DNA of 64,000 bases from Acinetobacter colistiniresistens (GCF_000413935.1 NZ_KE340377.1:1-64000); one strand, 5' to 3'; shown: positions 17,075 through 26,977, numbered from the stretch's first letter. The notes: a model not told the origin generated them from the sequence alone. Numbers and translations: made by a program.

Positions 17075-18370
17075 TTAGTTTTTGTCTTTTAAATTAAACA
17101 GCAAGTTTAGGAAAATTGCGGCAAAAGTTGCAGTGCCGATCCCACCTAAATTGAAGCTACCAAACAACAGTTCGAAGTTACCTGCGCCGAGGATGATGGT
17201 AACAGAAGCGATAATCAGATTTTTATTGTTCGAGAAATCAACTTTATTTTCGATCCAGATTTTCGCACCTGCAATGGTAATCAGACCAAACACCACAATC
17301 GATGCGCCAGTGAGTACCGCATTGGGAATGGTGCTGATGACGGCGCCAAACTTAGGTGAAAGGCCCAGAATAATTGCAAATACACCGGCAATCACAAAGA
17401 CCAGCGTCGAGTAAACGCGAGTGACGGCCATCACCCCAATGTTCTCGCCATAGGTGGTCATTCCAGGTGCACCGACACCGCCTGATAAGGTGGTTGCAAC
17501 GCCATCGGCAACAAAGGCTTTACCTAGTTGCGGCGTGAGGTTTTCACCTGTCATTGCACCAACGGCTTTGATATGCCCTAAGTTTTCTGCCACCAAAATC
17601 AGAGCCACAGGGGCAATAATCAGAATCGCATTTAAATCAAAAGTTGGGTGTGACAAGCTCGGAATACCGAACCAAGGCGCGGCTGAGATTTGGGAGAAAT
17701 CAATCGGTTTGCCATAGCCTAAGCCATTACTGGCGATTGCATAAATCGCATAGGCAATTAAAAGGCCAATTAACAGTAATAGGCGTTGTAATAGCCCTTT
17801 GGTAAAGACGGCGATGATGCCCATGCTCAGCACCGTAATCAGCGCCATCCACATTTCAAACGGCTGACCTGCAACCCCTTTGATGGTCACGGGAGCCAGA
17901 TTAAGGCCAATAATCATGACGATTGCACCTGTCACCACAGGGGGCATCAGTTTCTCAATCCAGCGTGTACCAGTCAGCATCACTGCAAAACCGATGAGGG
18001 CATAAACAATCCCGCAGACCACGATCCCGCCCAAAGCGACTGACAGGTTTGGATTGGCACCCGAGCCCGTAATATGACCTGTTGCTGCCGCAACCACCCC
18101 GATAAAAGCAAAACTTGAACCTAAATAACTTGGAACACGACCACCTGTCATAAAGAAGAACAGGATGGTACAGATCCCTGACATTAAAATGGCCAGATTG
18201 GGGCTAAAGCCCATCAATAAAGGTGCAAGGACGGTTGAACCGAACATTGCAAATGCATGTTGAACCCCGAGCACCGCACTTTGTAAGGGCGGTAAATATT
18301 CATTTGTCGCAACAGGGCGATGATCAACCTGTCCCTGATACGGCTGCCATTTTGGAAACCAACTTGACAT
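17075..18370 (-). CDS. uraA: Uracil/xanthine (NCS2) permease, UraA-like, 431 aa
   Basis: An inner-membrane H+-coupled nucleobase symporter of the NCS2 family, with about 14 membrane segments. Signature stretches include LQSAVLGVQHAFAMFGSTVL at the start, the substrate-site region LILVAENLGHIKAVGAMTGE, and GGVGAPGMTTYGENIGVMAV, the motif typical of UraA/uracil permeases. The Glu in VAENLGH corresponds to the base-coordinating Glu of E. coli UraA. Uracil is the likely substrate, but a xanthine carrier cannot be excluded. It is a single-gene unit with its own terminator, followed by a LysR gene in the same direction. Confidence 0.9.
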   Translation of the reverse strand: MSSWFPKWQPYQGQVDHRPVATNEYLPPLQSAVLGVQHAFAMFGSTVLAPLLMGFSPNLAILMSGICTILFFFMTGGRVPSYLGSSFAFIGVVAAATGHITGSGANPNLSVALGGIVVCGIVYALIGFAVMLTGTRWIEKLMPPVVTGAIVMIIGLNLAPVTIKGVAGQPFEMWMALITVLSMGIIAVFTKGLLQRLLLLIGLLIAYAIYAIASNGLGYGKPIDFSQISAAPWFGIPSLSHPTFDLNAILIIAPVALILVAENLGHIKAVGAMTGENLTPQLGKAFVADGVATTLSGGVGAPGMTTYGENIGVMAVTRVYSTLVFVIAGVFAIILGLSPKFGAVISTIPNAVLTGASIVVFGLITIAGAKIWIENKVDFSNNKNLIIASVTIILGAGNFELLFGSFNLGGIGTATFAAIFLNLLFNLKDKN

Positions 18371-18678
18371 AAATTAGACTCATTATGTGATATCAGCGCG
18401 TATGATACCCTGTCTTAAAACGCGCTTTCACCTATAAGTCATTGAGAAGATTGCCAGATCAGCCTTTTAGAGTTTGTGTTTTTACCTTTTGGTAAAATTT
18501 ATTTCAAAATAAGCATGTGGATTTATTATTGATTTTGTCGAGATTATTTGAAAAGTTAAATATCTTATTTTCAAAATAATTTTTTGAATTTTTTCTCATT
18601 TTTTTATTGAAATGGCATATTTTGCCAATCTTGCCATCAACAGAGGCCTTTCTATTGATGGCAAGGCTGACGTGAGAC
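18371..18678. other. 308-base intergenic region between uraA and ppc
   Basis: It holds the uraA promoter side on the left and, on the right, a near-ppc hairpin: an 11-bp perfect stem cttgccatcaa / ttgatggcaag (18630-18640 with 18655-18665) and a smaller tggca/tgcca stem at about 18613-18627. Both are transcribed after the ppc stop but lack a clear U tract, so they may act as a weak terminator or 3' stabiliser. The middle is very AT-rich. A minus-strand frame reaching into ppc at 18504-18734 looks like noise. Confidence 0.55.
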
Positions 18679-21360
18679 TTAACCCGTGTTACGCAGACCT
18701 GCGGCAATCCCTGCAATACTGACCATGAGGGCATGATCGACAGGGCTGTGTTCGGTCTGGTGTTCGGCCAGATAAAGACGACGACGTTTCATCAACTCGG
18801 CTTGGAGTAGATGTAACGGTAATAAATAGGGTTTACGCACTTGCATGGACTGATCCAGCACATCATTATTACTCAGCAGTTTCGATTCCCCTTTCAGACT
18901 GAGCAGGGTATCCACTGCATTTTGTAAGCGTTGCCGTAATTCCACGCCCAGCACTTTTAAATCCTGATCTTGGGTCAGATGAGATTCATAATACAGGGCA
19001 ATATCGGCATCGGATTTAGACAACACCATTTCCAGCATATCAATCAAAGTCTGGAAATATGGCCATTGTTCCAGCATCTCATTTAAGGTGCTTTTATGTT
19101 GCTCGTGCACCTGATTAATCGCGGTACCTGTCCCCAGCCAAGCTGGTAGCATCAAGCGGATTTGAGTCCAAGCAAACACCCATGGAATGGCGCGAAGCGA
19201 TTCAATACCACCACTGACTTTACGCTTAGCCGGACGTGAACCCAATGGCAGCATTTGTAGCTCAAGTTCAGGTGTGACGGTACGCAGGTAGCTGACAAAG
19301 TTGGGGTTTTCACGCACGGTTTGACGATACACTTTGACCGATAAATCCGTCATGTGGTTCATCAGCTCACGCCATTCCTGTTTCGGTTCGGGTGGCGGCA
19401 ACAACGTCGCCTCTAAAGTCGCTGCGGTATAAATTTCCAGATTTTGTAGCGCGATACCTTCCAAGCCGAATTTGAAACGAATCATCTCACCTTGTTCGGT
19501 AACACGGATGGCACCTGAAATTGAACCCGGTGGCTGTGAAAACAGGGCTTGCTGTGTTGGTGCACCGCCACGGCTAATGGAACCACCACGACCATGGAAC
19601 AGGGTCAATTGCACACCATGCTGTTTAGCGATGGCGGTCAGTTCTTCCTGAGCACGATATTGCGCCCAGTTGGCCGACATAAAGCCAGCATCTTTGGCTG
19701 AGTCTGAGTAACCAATCATCACTTCATGTTTGCCTTGAATATGCTGTTTGTACCAATGCATATTGAACAAGGTATTCATGGTTTTGGCCGCGCCGTCCAG
19801 ATCCTTTAAGGTTTCAAATAAAGGCACCACACGCAATGGATGCTGAATCCCAGCCTCTTTTTGCAGCAGTAACACGGCCAGCACATCACTTGGATATTCC
19901 GCCATGGAAATAATATAGGCACCCAAGCTCTCGGTGGGCTGTTCCGCCAAAGTGCGCATAGTGGCAAACACTTCCAGAACATCGGGGTGTTGAATCAGGC
20001 TGCCTTCAGGTTCATTGAAGAATTTGGGTAATAACGGGCGTTTGCTCTGTAATTCTTGAATCAGAAAGTTCTGACGGGCCTGTTCGGTCCATGATTCAAA
20101 ATTGCCCAGACCTAAATATTCGGTAATCGCAGAAATGGCTTGGCGATGGCGGCCGGACTCCTGACGGATATCCAGTTTGAGCAGTTCAATTCCGAAGCAA
20201 TTGACACGATAAATGAAATCCAGCAATTGTCCATTGGCGATCTCAGCTAAATTACTGTCAATCAAAGAGCGATAGCAGAGCAGCAATGGCGCTAATAGTT
20301 CATCTTTATCTTTGATGATATTGCTGTCATCGGCTTCAGCACCTTGTAAGCGTTGCCCCAACCAATAGCGGGTGGCTTTTAAACGTTCACGGGTGTCGCG
20401 CAGATATTCACGATAGGGCTCAGGGTGTTCATAGCCCAATGCTTGAGTCAGTTCTTCAGAACAGCTTTGAATTGACAATTCCCAACGTAGATTTTCAATA
20501 TCACGCAGGTATAGGTCGGCTGCTTGCCAACGTGATAACCACAATACTTCTTGGGTCACCTGATGGGTGACATTCGGGTTGCCATCACGGTCACCGCCCA
20601 TCCATGAGGCAAAACGAATCGGTGCGATGTGGAGAGGTAAGGCTTGCGCACAATGTTGCTGGGTCAGCTCATTCAGTTCACGGATGAATTTAGGTACAGC
20701 ATTCCAGAGTGATTGTTCAATCGTAGCAAAGCCCCATTTGGCTTCATCAACAGGGGTTGGACGATGCTGGCGGATTTCATCGGTTTGCCATGCAGAGCTA
20801 ACCAGTTGTTTCAGGGTGGCGATGGTCTGTTGACGTTCTTTGGGTGTCAGCTTTTGCTGATCTAGTTGTGACAGGCAATCAGTAATATCATCATATTTTT
20901 GAATGAGAGTACGGCGGCTGACTTCAGTTGGATGAGCCGTTAGCACCAGTTCAATTTTTAAATCACAGATCTGTTGAAACAGTTGCTTTGCGTTGATCTG
21001 TTGGGTTTTGAATTTTTCAAATAGATGCGGGAGCGGATTTGGGCTGGGTGCATGTTCATCGAACTCAGCCTGACGACGGCTACGCACCACATGATATTGT
21101 TCAGCAATATTGGCGAAGTTAAGAAAATGTGAGAATGCGCGAGTCAGTGGCAAAATCTCTTCATCTTTTAAACCGAGAAACAATTGTTCGAGCTGTTTTT
21201 CCGCTTCGATCTGGCCGTCACGTGCACCTTTGGCTAATGCGCGAATTTGCTCAATCTGATTAAACAAATCTTGCCCAGCATGTTGCTTTAAGGTCTCTCC
21301 AAGTAAATTGCCGAGTAAACGGACATCTTCACGTAGTGGAGCAGTGATTTGCTGAATCAT
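18679..21360 (-). CDS. ppc: Phosphoenolpyruvate carboxylase, 893 aa
   Basis: Ppc carboxylates phosphoenolpyruvate with bicarbonate to oxaloacetate, the main anaplerotic step. Key features are the catalytic His143 in LTAHPTEVSRRTL, the GGDRDGNPNVT block, FHGRGGSISRGGAPTQQAL of the active-site loop, and GGIESLRAIPWVFAWTQ. The terminal AGIAAGLRNTG is the universal ending of the enzyme and binds the allosteric inhibitor aspartate in E. coli. The length is normal. The start at 21360 (MIQQITAPLREDVRLLG) fits homologues and has aggag upstream. It is transcribed alone; its 3' hairpin is described under the intergenic region 18371-18678. Confidence 0.97.
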   Translation of the reverse strand: MIQQITAPLREDVRLLGNLLGETLKQHAGQDLFNQIEQIRALAKGARDGQIEAEKQLEQLFLGLKDEEILPLTRAFSHFLNFANIAEQYHVVRSRRQAEFDEHAPSPNPLPHLFEKFKTQQINAKQLFQQICDLKIELVLTAHPTEVSRRTLIQKYDDITDCLSQLDQQKLTPKERQQTIATLKQLVSSAWQTDEIRQHRPTPVDEAKWGFATIEQSLWNAVPKFIRELNELTQQHCAQALPLHIAPIRFASWMGGDRDGNPNVTHQVTQEVLWLSRWQAADLYLRDIENLRWELSIQSCSEELTQALGYEHPEPYREYLRDTRERLKATRYWLGQRLQGAEADDSNIIKDKDELLAPLLLCYRSLIDSNLAEIANGQLLDFIYRVNCFGIELLKLDIRQESGRHRQAISAITEYLGLGNFESWTEQARQNFLIQELQSKRPLLPKFFNEPEGSLIQHPDVLEVFATMRTLAEQPTESLGAYIISMAEYPSDVLAVLLLQKEAGIQHPLRVVPLFETLKDLDGAAKTMNTLFNMHWYKQHIQGKHEVMIGYSDSAKDAGFMSANWAQYRAQEELTAIAKQHGVQLTLFHGRGGSISRGGAPTQQALFSQPPGSISGAIRVTEQGEMIRFKFGLEGIALQNLEIYTAATLEATLLPPPEPKQEWRELMNHMTDLSVKVYRQTVRENPNFVSYLRTVTPELELQMLPLGSRPAKRKVSGGIESLRAIPWVFAWTQIRLMLPAWLGTGTAINQVHEQHKSTLNEMLEQWPYFQTLIDMLEMVLSKSDADIALYYESHLTQDQDLKVLGVELRQRLQNAVDTLLSLKGESKLLSNNDVLDQSMQVRKPYLLPLHLLQAELMKRRRLYLAEHQTEHSPVDHALMVSIAGIAAGLRNTG

Positions 21361-21444
21361 TCTAATTCTCCTGTTGTTCTCACTCGACTATAGCGCGATT
21401 GGGAGACATTCCAAGAGCAGAACGTAAAAAAATGTGAATATTCT

Positions 21445-22068
21445 CTAATTTATTGGTTGATATTTAAGCAAAAAAATCTCGATCGCGTGCTGAATCATCT
21501 GATCAATTTGAGTTGCTGTTGGCACAGGGGCTAAACCCAGCAACACTTGTTGATGGCGGATGCCCAACATCAGTGAGATGATCAGCTCAGTTTGTTTCAT
21601 CGGTTCATCGGCCTGAATAAATTTAAAGGCGATGGCTTGCTCGAAAAAATCACACCAGACATGGCACATGCGGGTATGTGAGGCATCAAAGAATTGTTTG
21701 GCTAACGGACTTTGTTCTGCCGCCAATTCAAATAGCAAGCAGTCCAGTTTTAAGGCTTCAGGCAGATAAATAATACTTAAAGCCCGCTGGCACATCAGCA
21801 CCAAGGCTTGCTCAAAGTCGGAATCCGCAGTGAGTTCAAACTGTTTGGTACGAATCGATTCTTCACAGCTTTCTTCAATCGCACACATAAACAGATTACT
21901 TTTGTCCTGAAAGTGATTGTACACCGTGAGTTTGGTGACGCCCGCTTCTTTGGCAATCTGATTCATATTGGTGGCGTGATAGCCCATTTTTAAGAAAATA
22001 GATTTTGCGGCTTGTAAAATTTTGGCTCTTTTCTCTAAATCTTTAGGACGGCCACTGCTGATTTGCAC
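21445..22068 (-). CDS. TetR-family transcriptional repressor, 207 aa
   Basis: A one-component repressor. The helix-turn-helix lies in about residues 15-55 (KILQAAKSIFLKMGYHATNM, then AKEAGVTKLTVYNHFQDKS), and the variable ligand-binding domain follows. The start is a GTG at 22068; no closer ATG fits. The gene is divergent from an RND efflux pair, and the 152 bases between them contain a 48-base palindrome. That layout is typical of a local repressor of the pump that also represses itself. The ligand is unknown. Residues 1-14 (MQISSGRPKDLEKR) give a basic arm often seen in this family. Confidence 0.92.
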   Translation of the reverse strand: MQISSGRPKDLEKRAKILQAAKSIFLKMGYHATNMNQIAKEAGVTKLTVYNHFQDKSNLFMCAIEESCEESIRTKQFELTADSDFEQALVLMCQRALSIIYLPEALKLDCLLFELAAEQSPLAKQFFDASHTRMCHVWCDFFEQAIAFKFIQADEPMKQTELIISLMLGIRHQQVLLGLAPVPTATQIDQMIQHAIEIFLLKYQPIN

Positions 22069-22112
22069 GTTATCGTTCTCTGTTAATCAATTTTAAAAAT
22101 CAAAATTCTAAC

Positions 22113-22160
22113 TTTATTTTTTAATTAATGTACCCATGAGTATATTAATTAAAAAATAAA
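22113..22160. promoter_or_regulatory. Operator-like palindrome between TetR and RND genes
   Basis: Two 16-base arms (22113-22128 and 22145-22160) are perfect inverted copies. The central 16 bases add an almost symmetric core, tgtac then ccatga then gtata. A -10-like TATGAT follows at 22166-22171 on the plus strand, so binding here would block the pump promoter. Use by the adjacent TetR protein is inferred. Confidence 0.8.
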
Positions 22161-22220
22161 CAATCTATGATAATGCTCATATCACGCCTTAAAAATCAAT
22201 TTGAATAAGAGCGCCATTAG

Positions 22221-23321
22221 ATGAATCAGATCAATCGTATCATATTGGGCTTACTGGTTGTCAGTAGTGTAGTCCTCAGTGCTTGCCAAAAAGAAACACC
22301 CAAGACTGAGGAAATCCCTTATGTCATGGTGACCCAGCCAAATAGCAACCATATCGATCAAAAAAGCTATGCGGGGGATGTGCAGGCACGGCAGCAAACG
22401 GCTTTGGCTTTCCGTGTCGGGGGACAGATTACCGAACGTTATGTCGATGTCGGTGATCGGGTGAAAGTCGGGCAAGTGCTGGCCAAGCTGGATGTCAAAG
22501 ATGCGCAATTGCAAATGAATGCGGCCAAGGCACAGTTACAAAGCGCCGAAGCAGCGGCCAAAATTGCCGCTGAAGAATATCAGCGTTATCAGCAACTTCT
22601 ACCGGTCAATGCCGTGAGTCGCTCACAATTTGATGCGGTCAAGAATCAATATGAATCGGCACAAGCCAGTTTGCAGCAGGCCCGTTCTAATTATCAAGTG
22701 TCCTCAAACCAGACGGGCTATAACCAGCTGATTTCGAATAAGAATGGGGTGATTACCCAACGCCAAATTGAGATTGGACAAGTGCTTGCCGCAGGGCAGG
22801 CGGCCTATCAATTGGCGATTGATGGGGAGCGTGAGGTGGTTTTCGGAGTACCTGAACAAGCAGTCAGTACCATCAAAGTCGGGCAACCGGTATGGGTGAC
22901 CTTGTGGTCGCAACCCGACGCCCGTTTTGCGGCCAAAGTGCGGGAAGTATCACCTGCTGCCGATCAATCACGAACTTTCACTGTTAAGGTGTCTTTGCTT
23001 GAAGGGCAGTCCAGCATTCAACTGGGTCAAAGTGCACGGGTGTTTTTTGTTGCACATGACAACAATGTTTTGAGCGTGCCTTTATCCAGTGTTACCGCCA
23101 ATGATCAGCAAGCCTATGTTTGGGTGGTGAATGCCAATCAAACCATTCGTAAAGTGCCTGTGACCTTGGGCAACTATGCACGTGACAGTGTACCTGTCCT
23201 CTCGGGCTTAAAAGCCACGGATTGGGTCGTGGTGGGTGGGGTACATTTACTGCGTGAGCAGCAAAAGATTCATCCGATTGATCGTGATAATCGCGATGTT
23301 AGCGTCAAAACGGGAGGTTAA
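22221..23321 (+). CDS. RND efflux periplasmic adaptor (membrane-fusion protein), lipoprotein, 366 aa
   Basis: The periplasmic adaptor linking an inner-membrane RND pump to an outer-membrane channel. A lipoprotein signal ends at Cys22 (VVLSAC), so it is anchored by lipid. The biotinyl-lipoyl half-motif ALAFRVGGQITERYVDVGD, a coiled-coil hairpin around residues 85-165 (rich in A, Q and E, with QYESAQASLQQARSNYQ), and a beta-barrel domain ending near residue 340 follow the usual order. The gene is 2 bases upstream of the pump gene, so they form one operon. No outer-membrane factor is encoded here, so a TolC-like protein must come from elsewhere. Confidence 0.94.
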   Translation: MNQINRIILGLLVVSSVVLSACQKETPKTEEIPYVMVTQPNSNHIDQKSYAGDVQARQQTALAFRVGGQITERYVDVGDRVKVGQVLAKLDVKDAQLQMNAAKAQLQSAEAAAKIAAEEYQRYQQLLPVNAVSRSQFDAVKNQYESAQASLQQARSNYQVSSNQTGYNQLISNKNGVITQRQIEIGQVLAAGQAAYQLAIDGEREVVFGVPEQAVSTIKVGQPVWVTLWSQPDARFAAKVREVSPAADQSRTFTVKVSLLEGQSSIQLGQSARVFFVAHDNNVLSVPLSSVTANDQQAYVWVVNANQTIRKVPVTLGNYARDSVPVLSGLKATDWVVVGGVHLLREQQKIHPIDRDNRDVSVKTGG

Positions 23322-23323
23322 AG

Positions 23324-26300
23324 ATGAAATTTAACCTTTCAGAATGGGCGCTCAAGAATAAAGGCATCATCTTTTATTTTATGCTGTTGCTTGGCATCGT
23401 GGGCATTATGTCCTATTCCAAGTTGTCACAGAGTGAAGATCCACCGTTTACCTTTAAAGTCATGGTGGTACAGACCTATTGGCCGGGAGCAACGGCCAAG
23501 GAAGTCTCGACGCTGGTGACCGACCGCATTGAAAAAGAATTAATGACCACCGGGCAATATGACCGCATCATGGCCTATTCGCGGCCAGGTGAATCGTTGG
23601 TGACCTTTGTTGCCAAAGACAGTTTGCCTTCGAGCGCCATTCCTGATGTCTGGTATAACGTGCGTAAAAAGGTCAATGATATTCGCTCACAATTGCCGAG
23701 TGGTGTACAAGGGCCGTTCTTTAATGATGAGTTTGGCGATACCTTCGGTAACATCTATGTGCTGACAGGTAAAGACTTTGACTATGCGGTGATGAAAGAA
23801 TATGCCGACCGTTTGCAGCTGCAATTGCAACGGGTCAAAGATGTAAGCAAGGTCAATCTGGTGGGGCTGCAAGATCAGAAAATCTGGGTTGAGCTATCAA
23901 ACACCAAAGCGGCACAGTTAGGTGTGCCCGTTACTGCCATTCAGGAGGCGATTCAAAAGCAAAATGATATGGCGGGTGCAGGTTTCTTCGAAACGGGCAC
24001 AGACCGGATTCAAATTCGGGTCAGTGGGCATTTACACAGTGTTGATGATCTGAAAAAAATGCCGTTGCTGGTGGGGAATAAAACCATTCAACTGGGGGAT
24101 GTGGCAGAGGTTTATCGCGGTTTTAGTGAACCTGCGCAACCGCGCATGCGTTTTATGGGTGAAAACGGTATCGGGATTGCGGTCTCGATGCGTAAAGGCG
24201 GGGACATTATTGCGCTCGGTAAAAATCTGGAAACCGAATTCAACCGCCTGCAAAAAAGCTTACCTTTGGGCATGAAGCTGCAAAAAGTTTCGGATCAACC
24301 CGTTGCAGTACAACGCAGTATTCACGAGTTCTTAAAAGTTCTGGCCGAAGCCGTGATTATTGTTTTATTGGTGAGTTTCTTCTCGCTCGGTTTCCGTACT
24401 GGTTTGGTGGTGGCGCTGTCTATTCCACTGGTACTGGCCATGACCTTTGCAGGCATGAATCTGTTTGATGTCGGGCTGCATAAGATTTCACTGGGAGCAT
24501 TGATTCTGGCACTGGGGCTGCTGGTTGATGATGCCATTATCGCCGTGGAAATGATGGCGATTAAAATGGAACAAGGCTACAGCCGGCTGAAAGCTGCGGG
24601 TTTTGCTTGGCAAACCACCGCTTTCCCGATGTTAACGGGGACGTTAATTACGGCTGCCGGATTTTTGCCGATTGCCACGGCGCAATCTGGGACGGGAGAA
24701 TATACTCGTTCTATTTTCCAAGTGGTGACAATTGCGCTGATTGTGTCATGGATCGCTGCAGTGTTATTTGTACCGTATTTGGGTGAAAAATTATTGCCTG
24801 ACTTCAGCAAACAGAAGCAACAAGCAGCATGGTACTTACGCTTGTGGGCAAGATTGCGCAAGCAACCTGCACCTGTAGTGGAAGCACATGGTCAGCATCA
24901 TGACCCGTATCAGTCCAGATTTTATCAATCTTTTCGCCGTGTGGTGGAAATTTGTATTAGCTATCGTAAAACCGTGATTGCCGTGACAGTCGGGCTCTTT
25001 GTGCTGTCGGTCGCGATGTTTAAATTGGTGCCACAACAGTTCTTCCCGCCATCGAATCGGGCTGAAATTTTGGTGGATTTAAAACTGGAAGAAGGTGCAT
25101 CACTGACCGCCACGGAACAGGCCGTGCATAAGGTGGAACAGTTCCTGTCTAAACAAAAAGGTATTGATAACTATGTGGCCTATGTCGGTACTGGGTCTCC
25201 GCGTTTCTATTTGCCTTTAGATCAGCAATTGCCGCAAGCCAGTTTTGCCCAGTTTGTGGTATTGGCTTCGTCGTTGGACGATCGTGATGAAATTCGCCGC
25301 TCTCTGGACAAACAGATTAAGCAGTTGTTGCCTCAAGTACGGACTCGCGTGTCTTTATTGGAAAATGGCCCCCCAGTCGGTTATCCATTGCAGTATCGTG
25401 TCTCTGGTGAAGATTTGGGGACGGTGCGTCAATGGGCGCAGAAAGTGGCTAAAGTGCTGAGTGAAGACCCGAATACCACCAATGTACATCTGGATTGGGG
25501 TGAGCCGAGCAAAATTATTGCCATTGAAATTGACCAAGACCGTGCACGTCAAATGGGCGTTTCCAGTGTCGATTTGGCCAATTTCCTCAATGCTTCGGTT
25601 ACGGGTGCGGTGATGAATCAATATCGTGAAAAGCGTGAATTGATTGAAATCCGTTTGCGTGGTGATAAATCTGAACGCGTCGAAGTGGCCTCTTTAGCCA
25701 GTTTGGCCGTGCCAACCAGTAAGGGCACCACCGTACCTTTGGCTCAAATTGCCACAATCGAACCCCGTTTTGAAGAGGGTTTGATCTGGCACCGCAATCG
25801 TTTGCCGACCATTACTGTTCGTGCTGATATTCGGACTCATTTACAACCCGCCACGGTGGTACAGCAGCTGGCTGATCAGATGCAGACTTTACGTGCCGAT
25901 TTACCAAGCGGTTATCTGCTTGAAGTGGGGGGCACGGTCGAGGAGTCAGCCAAAGGACAAAACTCGGTCAATGCGGGTATGCCCTTATTTTTGGCTGTGG
26001 TGATGACCTTATTGATGATTCAATTGCGCAGTATGTCGCGCGCGACCATTGTGTTGCTGACAGCGCCTTTGGGATTGATTGGTGTGGTGGCGTTCCTGTT
26101 ACTGTTGAATAAGCCCTTTGGTTTCGTGGCAATGCTGGGTACGATTGCATTGTCAGGCATGATTATGCGTAACTCGCTGATCTTGATTGATCAGATCGAG
26201 CAAGACATTCAGGCTGGGCATCAACCGTGGGAAGCGGTGATTGGTGCAACCATGCGTCGTTTCCGTCCCATTGTGTTGACTGCACTGGCTGCGGTGCTGG

Positions 26301-26452
26301 CCATGATCCCGTTATCACGCAGTATTTTCTTCGGTCCGATGGCGGTTGCAATTATGGGTGGCTTGATTGTTGCGACCTTATTAACCCTATTTTTCCTGCC
26401 CGCACTGTACGCAGCATGGTTTAAGGTCAAAAAAACAACACAACTATCGTAA
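23324..26452 (+). CDS. RND efflux pump permease, 1042 aa
   Basis: A proton-driven inner-membrane pump with 12 membrane segments and two large periplasmic loops. The TM4 pair Asp402-Asp403 in LGLLVDDAIIAVEMM is the proton relay of the HAE-1 and related groups. The start (MKFNLSEWALKNKGIIFYFM) and the block SEDPPFTFKVMVV resemble the TriC/MexK type more than AcrB. The C-terminal half shows LGLIGVVAFLLLLNKPFGFV and SGMIMRNSLILIDQIEQDI. The length is normal and no frame defects are seen. Likely substrates are hydrophobic drugs, dyes or triclosan-like biocides, by family only. It is controlled with the adaptor by the divergent TetR gene. Confidence 0.95.
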   Translation: MKFNLSEWALKNKGIIFYFMLLLGIVGIMSYSKLSQSEDPPFTFKVMVVQTYWPGATAKEVSTLVTDRIEKELMTTGQYDRIMAYSRPGESLVTFVAKDSLPSSAIPDVWYNVRKKVNDIRSQLPSGVQGPFFNDEFGDTFGNIYVLTGKDFDYAVMKEYADRLQLQLQRVKDVSKVNLVGLQDQKIWVELSNTKAAQLGVPVTAIQEAIQKQNDMAGAGFFETGTDRIQIRVSGHLHSVDDLKKMPLLVGNKTIQLGDVAEVYRGFSEPAQPRMRFMGENGIGIAVSMRKGGDIIALGKNLETEFNRLQKSLPLGMKLQKVSDQPVAVQRSIHEFLKVLAEAVIIVLLVSFFSLGFRTGLVVALSIPLVLAMTFAGMNLFDVGLHKISLGALILALGLLVDDAIIAVEMMAIKMEQGYSRLKAAGFAWQTTAFPMLTGTLITAAGFLPIATAQSGTGEYTRSIFQVVTIALIVSWIAAVLFVPYLGEKLLPDFSKQKQQAAWYLRLWARLRKQPAPVVEAHGQHHDPYQSRFYQSFRRVVEICISYRKTVIAVTVGLFVLSVAMFKLVPQQFFPPSNRAEILVDLKLEEGASLTATEQAVHKVEQFLSKQKGIDNYVAYVGTGSPRFYLPLDQQLPQASFAQFVVLASSLDDRDEIRRSLDKQIKQLLPQVRTRVSLLENGPPVGYPLQYRVSGEDLGTVRQWAQKVAKVLSEDPNTTNVHLDWGEPSKIIAIEIDQDRARQMGVSSVDLANFLNASVTGAVMNQYREKRELIEIRLRGDKSERVEVASLASLAVPTSKGTTVPLAQIATIEPRFEEGLIWHRNRLPTITVRADIRTHLQPATVVQQLADQMQTLRADLPSGYLLEVGGTVEESAKGQNSVNAGMPLFLAVVMTLLMIQLRSMSRATIVLLTAPLGLIGVVAFLLLLNKPFGFVAMLGTIALSGMIMRNSLILIDQIEQDIQAGHQPWEAVIGATMRRFRPIVLTALAAVLAMIPLSRSIFFGPMAVAIMGGLIVATLLTLFFLPALYAAWFKVKKTTQLS

Positions 26453-26584
26453 TTATTTTGTGAATAAAGGTGCGAAACATTGAAAATTTCAATATAGTAG
26501 CACCTATATTTTAAGACCAAAAAATAATTGAATTTCATAGTATGGCAAATTTTGCCTAGTGCTGTGAATGAGGTGATATAGAGC

Positions 26585-26962
26585 ATGGGGCAAGACAGTA
26601 TTGAACAGCATCGCCGCTATGTGGCGATTTCTTATGTGTTCATGTTTCTTGCATTATTTACAATCGTGTTTGCTGCGTTTGCATACCTGTTAGCACGAAA
26701 AGTTGCGATTGTGGATAATGCCGAAGTATGGATACATGCGCATGCACTCTGGATTATGCGTAATGTGCTGTTATTTCTGGTGATGGCGTTCTTTGCAGCT
26801 CTATGGTTTATTCCACTGTTCTTTTTCGCATGGAACAGCATCCTCTGGGTCACCGCAATGACGGTTGCCGGTGTGGTGTTTAGTTCGATTGCATGGTTGT
26901 TTTTATTGAATGCATGGTTAAAAGGTATTGCCAAGTATTTCAAAAATAAAGCAGTTTTTTAA
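26585..26962 (+). CDS. Small integral membrane protein of unknown function, 125 aa
   Basis: I do not recognise a named family. Three or four hydrophobic helices are visible: AISYVFMFLALFTIVFAAFA, then NVLLFLVMAFFAALWFIPLF, then AMTVAGVVFSSIAWLFLL. The N-terminus is charged (MGQDSIEQHRRY) and the C-terminus is basic (KGIAKYFKNKA), so it probably has both ends in the cytoplasm. A gag/gagg-rich leader precedes the ATG. It lies between the RND operon and dnaJ with a terminator downstream, so it is probably its own transcript. Confidence 0.7.
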   Translation: MGQDSIEQHRRYVAISYVFMFLALFTIVFAAFAYLLARKVAIVDNAEVWIHAHALWIMRNVLLFLVMAFFAALWFIPLFFFAWNSILWVTAMTVAGVVFSSIAWLFLLNAWLKGIAKYFKNKAVF

Positions 26963-26977
26963 TTTTCTGCTTTTTTA
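26948..26977 (+). terminator. Likely terminator after the small membrane protein gene
   Basis: The stem aaagcag / ctgcttt (26948-26954 with 26967-26973) has a 12-base AT loop and is followed by tttttattg. It overlaps the stop codon region of the gene at 26962. Confidence 0.7.

Noticed and set aside
18504..18734. 76-codon minus-strand frame in the uraA-ppc gap
   Set aside because: Its start lies inside ppc and the rest is AT-rich, low-complexity sequence. No Shine-Dalgarno is seen.
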